From Elusimicrobiales bacterium (lineage in GTDB: Bacteria; Elusimicrobiota; Elusimicrobia; Elusimicrobiales; Elusimicrobiaceae): DNA of 64,000 nt. The position numbers and the translations under genes are program-made. The stretch is from positions 3,812 to 67,811 of the forward strand of contig JBAZJT010000015.1 in the NCBI GenBank assembly GCA_041651175.1, given 5' to 3'. Each line of letters opens with the position of its first letter. Positions within the stretch are counted from its first letter, which is position 1. The notes under the pieces are model-generated. The model made no database searches, was not told the DNA's origin, and saw nothing but the letters and a program-made list of their open reading frames with translations. Shown one piece after another: positions 60,243 through 64,000 of this stretch.

Positions 60243-60475
60243 TAAATGGCGGTGGTTACCAGCGTTTCGGTGGAAATCACGCCGGGGATGGTGCGTATTT
60301 CGTGCACCACCAGGTTTGAAAGGGCCGGCAGGTCTTCCGATTCCATGTCCAGCACCAGGTCCCATCTCCCGAATACCGCAGACACATGGGCCACGCCGGA
60401 CACTTTCTTTATTTTGGTCAGCGCGGGGCCTTCCTTGCCGCCGCCCAGTTTTACAAGCACAAGACCGGTAATCAT
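60242..60475 (-). CDS. Stand-alone Lrp/AsnC ligand-binding (RAM) domain protein
   Basis: 77 residues; GGAGG upstream of the ATG. The whole protein is one RAM domain: ITGLVLVKLGGGKEGPALTKI, VAHVSAVFGRWDLVLDMESEDL, LVVHEIRTIPGVISTETLVT. There is no DNA-binding HTH. Such single-domain proteins form Lrp-like oligomers that bind amino acids or other small ligands. It is translationally coupled to the TonB receptor gene (TAATG), an unusual partner. Confidence 0.9.
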   Translation of the reverse strand: MITGLVLVKLGGGKEGPALTKIKKVSGVAHVSAVFGRWDLVLDMESEDLPALSNLVVHEIRTIPGVISTETLVTTAI

Positions 60476-60499
60476 GATGATGCCTCCGTATTGCGGTAT

Positions 60500-61207
60500 T
60501 TAATCAAATTGCGCGCCGTTCTGGCAACGCGCGCCGTCGTTAAATTTTCGGGAGCCAAGCTCGCGCAGGGCGTCGGCTGCTATCCAGCGGGCGGACGGAG
60601 ACTTCATTTTGGCTATTTCCAGCGCAAGCGCCATCGCCTTGCCGCGGAGCGTCTTGTTGCGCTTGCCGATCTGGCGCAGCGCCCAGTTCGCCGCCTTTTT
60701 GACGAAATTCCGGTTGTCCGCGGAGCGTTTTTTTATGTGCGGCAGGAATTTTTCAAAGACGGAGTCCGGCGCCTGCTTGTCGTGGACGGCAAGCGCGGCC
60801 ATGAGGACAAAACCGGCCCGGCGGACGAATTCGTCCTCCCGCAGCGTCCATTGAACCGCCTTTTTGCGCGCGAACGGCGTTTTGTCAAACAAGTTTGAGC
60901 AGGCCTGGTCGCAAATATCCCAGCTATCTATGCCCTTGACCCAGATTTCCGCCTGCCCGTCGGTCAGTTCCAGCGGGTCCGCCACCAGCGCGGCGAGGAT
61001 GCGCGCCTCGTGAATGCCGGTTTTCCACAGGGCGAGGGCCAGTTCGTGGTTGCGCCCCAGCTCTTTGGCTTTTTTGCGCAGAACGGGTATGCTCACGCCC
61101 AGCGTGTTATGCGGATTGATGCCGTAGCGCGCCATCCCCGCGACGTTGGCGGTATTGGCATGGGATTTCAGGAAGCGGACCGTTTCCTGCGCGGCGCCGG
61201 GTTTCAC
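60500..61207 (-). CDS. DNA alkylation repair protein (AlkD family)
   Basis: 235 residues of helical ALK/HEAT-like repeats. Family strings include MARYGINPHNTLGVSIPVLRK, LALALWKTGIHEARILAALV, IDSWDICDQACSNLFDKTPF and EFVRRAGFVLMAALAVHDKQ. The WD of DSWDICD corresponds to the catalytic region of AlkD-type glycosylases that remove bulky or cationic 3-alkylpurines. The ATG overlaps the GH144-like gene stop by 4 nt, so it is transcribed with the Fnr-like regulator and glucanase. Confidence 0.9.
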   Translation of the reverse strand: MKPGAAQETVRFLKSHANTANVAGMARYGINPHNTLGVSIPVLRKKAKELGRNHELALALWKTGIHEARILAALVADPLELTDGQAEIWVKGIDSWDICDQACSNLFDKTPFARKKAVQWTLREDEFVRRAGFVLMAALAVHDKQAPDSVFEKFLPHIKKRSADNRNFVKKAANWALRQIGKRNKTLRGKAMALALEIAKMKSPSARWIAADALRELGSRKFNDGARCQNGAQFD

Positions 61208-62532
61208 TTGAGATGCGGACTCTGGAATCCCAGCTTCTTGAGGCCGGCCTGTATTTCGGGGCAGCTCATGAACAGCTTCCAGAGAAGGCCGGTGCGGTGG
61301 TTTTCAATCATCGCGATAATAGGCCCCTGATCTATGGCGAGGTATGTCTTGCCGTACCAGTTTTCGTTTTCGTTGAAGGCGTCGGTGAATCCGTACTCGC
61401 CCCAGATTTTTTCGCCCAGATTAAAGAAAAAATGCCGCAGCGCCTGCATGGAATATTCCGGCGTGTACGGGAAAGACGACAGCGCCGCCGTGGGCGAAAT
61501 AACGCCGGTGTCGTTTGTGGGCGAGTGCGCGTCATAGCCGTGCCCGTCGTCGCTGGCGGTCAGGCCCCAGGCGTCGGGGCCGTAGCCCTTGAACTTGCCG
61601 GGGTTGCGCACGCAATGCTCGCGGTTTATAAGGGCGTGGTTTGTGTTCAGGGCCCAGTAATCGGCGTACTGGTCTTTTAGGCCGCGCGGGTCCAGCCCCA
61701 GAAAAGAGTAATGCGCGAAAAACAGCGGCCCGCCGTAATCAAACCCCAGCGGCAGCTTTATGCCGTAGAATTCCTTGCCGTTTTTGAAATGGTCGCTCTC
61801 CGCCCAGCCTTCGTGATACACGTCGGCGTCTATGGAATAGCGCGGGGCCGAGGCGGCCAGCACGTATGTTATAAGGCATTCGTTCCAGCCGCGCACCGGC
61901 GCGTCCATTGCCCAGCCGTTATTGGGGCTCCAGTGCCAGTAGAGGACTTTGCGCCCGTCGCGGGTATGCCAGTTCCATTCGGCCTCGCGCCATATCTGGT
62001 CTATTATGCCGCGCAGCTCGGTCTCCTCCGGCGTGCCTTTGCTGAAATACTGCCGCGCGCACAGCAGCCCCTCAATAAGGTAGGCCGTTTCCACCAAGTC
62101 GGCGCCGTCGTCCTTGCGGTAAAAGGGGATAGTCTTTCCTGTCGCGCCGTTGAGCCAGTGCGGGAAAATGCCGTGATAGCTGTCGGCCCGGGCCAGGAAG
62201 CGGGCCATTTTAAGCAGCCGTTTGGCGGCTTCCTCGCGCGTTATCCACTGCCGCTCGGCGGCGACGATTATGGCCATCACCCCGAAGCCGGTGCCGCCCA
62301 CCGCGCAGGTATCGGACCCGTTGATATAATCCGGCGGGTTATTGCTGCGCTCGCGCGCAAGGCCGCTCACCGGATGCGCAAAATCCCAGAAATAGCGGAA
62401 GGTCTGCTTCTGCGTGACGTCCAGCAGCTCCTCGTCGGACATTCTGGCGGCGGCTAGCGCCGCCTTGTCTCCGGCGGCGAATGCCGGCTGCAGCGCGAAA
62501 AACGCGGCTGAAAGCAAAACGAATTTTTTCAT
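61204..62532 (-). CDS. Exported glycoamylase-like glucanase (GH144-like)
   Basis: 442 residues. AGGAG precedes the ATG; signal peptide KKFVLLSAAFFALQPAFAAG. Diagnostic segments: QKQTFRYFWDFAHPVSGLARERSN, VGGTGFGVMAIIVAAER, GKTIPFYRKDDGADLVETAYLIEGLL, WNWHTRDGRKVLYWHWSPNNGW, GWNECLITYVLAASAP, LTASDDGHGYDAHSPTNDTG, and FNENENWYGKTYLAIDQGPIIAMIENHRTG. This matches the glycoamylase-like family that includes endo-beta-1,2-glucanases of GH144. It would cut beta-glucans in the periplasm or outside. Second gene of an Fnr-led operon. Confidence 0.9.
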   Translation of the reverse strand: MKKFVLLSAAFFALQPAFAAGDKAALAAARMSDEELLDVTQKQTFRYFWDFAHPVSGLARERSNNPPDYINGSDTCAVGGTGFGVMAIIVAAERQWITREEAAKRLLKMARFLARADSYHGIFPHWLNGATGKTIPFYRKDDGADLVETAYLIEGLLCARQYFSKGTPEETELRGIIDQIWREAEWNWHTRDGRKVLYWHWSPNNGWAMDAPVRGWNECLITYVLAASAPRYSIDADVYHEGWAESDHFKNGKEFYGIKLPLGFDYGGPLFFAHYSFLGLDPRGLKDQYADYWALNTNHALINREHCVRNPGKFKGYGPDAWGLTASDDGHGYDAHSPTNDTGVISPTAALSSFPYTPEYSMQALRHFFFNLGEKIWGEYGFTDAFNENENWYGKTYLAIDQGPIIAMIENHRTGLLWKLFMSCPEIQAGLKKLGFQSPHLK

Positions 62533-62551
62533 AAGTCTCCTGTGGGGAAAA

Positions 62552-63247
62552 TCAGCTTGCGGCGATTTTGTCCAGCATTTCGCGGCTGATGACGGCTATT
62601 TCCTTGCCGTCGCGGCGAATGATTTTTTTCTTTTCAAAATCGGCCAGTATTCTGACGGCGGTTTCCACTGTAAGCCCGGCCATTTCGGCCAGTTCACGGC
62701 GTTTTACGTCTTTTACCACGGTTTTGGGGCCGACGGAGGGAAGCGATTTTATCAGCACCCCCGCCAGCCGCGCGCGGGCGGATTTGTAGGCGATGTCGCG
62801 GGCCTTGGATTCGCCGTCGCGCACCTCGCGCGCCATGGTGCGCATGAAAGACAGCGCGGCATTGGGGTGGCGCACCAGAAATCCGATAAAAGCGGCATAT
62901 TCCACAAGCGAGACTACCGCCTCCCCCATCACCTCGCCGTTGGCCTGAAAGTTGCCGCCGGCCAGCATGGCGATGTGGCCCATCATCCCGCCGGATTCCT
63001 CCACGCGGGAGATAAGCTGCTGCCCGTTGGCGCTGGTTTTGCAGATTTTGACCCTGCCCTTGCAGACCAGAAACAGCCCCGGCGGCTTGTCGCCTTCGCT
63101 GAAAACAAGATCCCCGTCGGCGAACACGGAAGAGGAAAGCAGCCCCTTCCACTCGCGCTGGGCCAGACGGTCAAGGCTGGCGTAGAGGCAGCGGGTTTTG
63201 GACGGGCACGCATCGCATTCCGGGATGTCTTTTTTTCCGAACCACAT
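62552..63247 (-). CDS. Crp/Fnr-family regulator with N-terminal CX2CX5C cysteines
   Basis: 231 residues. The N-terminal cluster is Cys11-x2-Cys14-x5-Cys20 (ECDACPSKTRC), the same spacing as the first three iron-sulfur ligands of Fnr. The cNMP-type beta-roll (VFADGDLVFSEGDKPPGLFLVCKGRVKI) follows, with further Cys at 62 and 69, then a dimerisation helix and a C-terminal winged HTH (VKRRELAEMAGLTVETAVRILADFEKKKII). An oxygen- or redox-sensing role is plausible. Promoter TTGACG (63285-63280), 18 nt, TATAGT (63261-63256), 8 nt, ATG; no Shine-Dalgarno. Confidence 0.92.
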   Translation of the reverse strand: MWFGKKDIPECDACPSKTRCLYASLDRLAQREWKGLLSSSVFADGDLVFSEGDKPPGLFLVCKGRVKICKTSANGQQLISRVEESGGMMGHIAMLAGGNFQANGEVMGEAVVSLVEYAAFIGFLVRHPNAALSFMRTMAREVRDGESKARDIAYKSARARLAGVLIKSLPSVGPKTVVKDVKRRELAEMAGLTVETAVRILADFEKKKIIRRDGKEIAVISREMLDKIAAS

Positions 63248-63605
63248 GGCGCTACACTATAAGATTTTTTGGCCGCCGCCGTCAATTGAGCCAAACCTGA
63301 CATACAACGGATATGCCAGTGCGGGGCGCAGTGCCGGATTATATGGTCAATCGTCCGCTGCCAGGCCGGGGAAACGCATCTGGAGCGGCTTTTGCGGCAA
63401 ATACGCCTGTTGCGGGGCTTCAGACGGGGGACGGGAATTATGTGCGAAGCGCGGGAGTTTCCGGTACGGACGGGTTCGCACATAAAAACGAAGCGGCCCG
63501 CCGTCGGGAAACAGGCGAGCCGCGTCATAATATTCCTAAAATCCTCCCGCTACGGGATGAGTTTCGCAACTGGTTAAATGATAATTCTGGTTTAGTTTTG
63601 GGGGG
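63248..63605. other. Intergenic region without a convincing gene
   Basis: It contains the promoter of the Fnr-like gene at its left end and a minus-strand terminator at 63484-63523. Short open frames here lack ribosome sites, start context and recognisable sequence. Confidence 0.6.
63484..63523 (-). terminator. Rho-independent terminator on the minus strand
   Basis: Stem GCGGCTCGCC/GGCGGGCCGC (63523-63514 with 63502-63493, minus strand) with an 11-nt loop, followed by TTCGTTTTT. It would end a transcript coming from the AT-rich gene fragment at 63606-63880. Confidence 0.75.
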
Positions 63606-63917
63606 TTAGGTTCCAATCGGATTGATTATTGTTTGTTCGGTTTTTTCTATTTGGTTTTTAAGCACCTGTTGTGCAATTTTATTTTTTATAGCTTCCCTCC
63701 TATTACTCCACATGAAAAAAAGCTTTTTTGTATTCTCAAAAGAATTAACATTTTGGGAATTTCGCCTTAGAAGTGCGAGATGAGGAAATGATTTTAGAAC
63801 TATGTCGCAAAAGCAGTCCCCACAAGCAATAAAAGCCACCTTTTCATTAGCCGCCCCAGATGTGAAATAGAGACTGAAGGTGTAAAGTTGCAACCAAAAA
63901 TGACCCATTAGTTGCAA
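63606..63917 (-). pseudogene. C-terminal fragment of an unknown AT-rich gene cut by an IS end
   Basis: The open frame reads up to 103 residues. Its first dozen codons (QLMGHFWLQL) come from the IS21-like terminal repeats at 63881-63930, so the natural start is missing. The genuine part is about 90 residues from YTFSLYFTSGAANEKVAFIA to IEKTEQTIINPIGT, with two Cys in ACGDCFCD and a basic helix-rich tail. Clearly AT-richer than the rest of the window. No family recognised. Confidence 0.5.
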
Positions 63918-64000
63918 CGAAAATTGACCCGCCCTTAATGCATTTTTAACACATTTCCGCTGGTCTGTAAACCTTTGCCAGCCTTTCCTTTTTCTCCTGC
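63881..64000. mobile_element. Probable end of an IS21-family insertion sequence (continues beyond window)
   Basis: Two 20-nt direct repeats (GTTGCAACCAAAAATGACCC at 63887-63906 and GTTGCAACGAAAATTGACCC at 63911-63930; 18 of 20 identical) are spaced by 4 nt. Together with a TGT at 63881, this is the terminal multiple-repeat architecture of IS21-type elements. The transposase genes would lie to the right of the window. Confidence 0.6.

Noticed and set aside
63313..63609. A 98-codon plus-strand frame at the right end
   Set aside because: No ribosome site and no recognisable sequence; it crosses a minus-strand terminator hairpin.

Overview
The window reads as chromosomal DNA of a GC-rich, Gram-negative bacterium with an outer membrane. 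Evidence for the outer membrane is two PorV/PorQ-family barrels, a TonB-dependent receptor, an autotransporter and many signal peptides. PorV-type proteins paired with very large secreted repeat proteins, together with many small lineage-type genes, suggest an uncultivated lineage such as Elusimicrobiota. That placement is inference. Most of the window is densely packed operons joined by 4-nt ATGA or GTGA overlaps.

Layout. 1-15.8 kb (minus strand) holds an FKBP-type isomerase cut by the window edge, a small holin-family membrane protein, and two parallel pairs of giant surface protein plus PorV-like barrel (Kelch protein at 2122-7569 with PorV at 1088-2125; FN3 protein at 9604-13089 with PorV at 8432-9607). 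folE and tRNA-Gly(CCC) lie between the pairs. A SpoIIE/RsbW-type phosphatase and a STAS protein sit directly upstream of the FN3 gene. 15.9-21.6 kb carries a secreted hydrolase and a peptide-use operon (M20 peptidase, OPT transporter, MFS). 21.6-27.1 kb is an accessory stretch: a RelE-type toxin-antitoxin pair, bipA/typA, a large nested palindrome, a HigBA-like pair with its own operator, a strongly promoted structured-RNA candidate, and two AT-rich orphan genes ending in a terminator.

27.1-40 kb: a Ycf46-like AAA ATPase stands divergent from a 2932-residue KS-AT-KS-ACPx4-KR-DH polyketide/PUFA-type synthase. This is followed by its own Sfp-type phosphopantetheinyl transferase and an acyl-CoA carboxylase carboxyltransferase, forming a compact secondary-lipid or polyene locus. 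All four ACPs carry Thr at the normal phosphopantetheine Ser position. 40-45 kb: dtd, a TIM-barrel-like protein, DUF192, an M20 peptidase whose signal peptide is split by an in-frame 163-bp palindromic element, and asd. 45-49 kb: ECF sigma factor, zinc-finger anti-sigma, Spy/CpxP-like protein and autotransporter.

49-52.5 kb: a SAM-I riboswitch with terminator precedes DUF39 (homocysteine synthesis), UPF0280 and a two-ACT aspartokinase. With asd at 44 kb this outlines an aspartate to aspartate-semialdehyde to homocysteine route under SAM control. 53.6-58.5 kb: yggS, DUF167, mtnA, cutA, DUF4321, a Maf protein fused to an exported domain, and trxB. 58.5-63.2 kb (minus): TonB receptor with a stand-alone Lrp-type RAM domain, AlkD, a GH144-like glucanase and an Fnr-like regulator. 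The right edge is AT-rich and looks like the end of an IS21-type element cutting an unknown gene.

A recurring theme is -10 hexamers only 6-10 nt from the start codon with no Shine-Dalgarno sequence (for example the genes starting at 15940, 21554, 24764, 44000, 53644, 55720 and 63247). This suggests that leaderless mRNAs are common in this organism.
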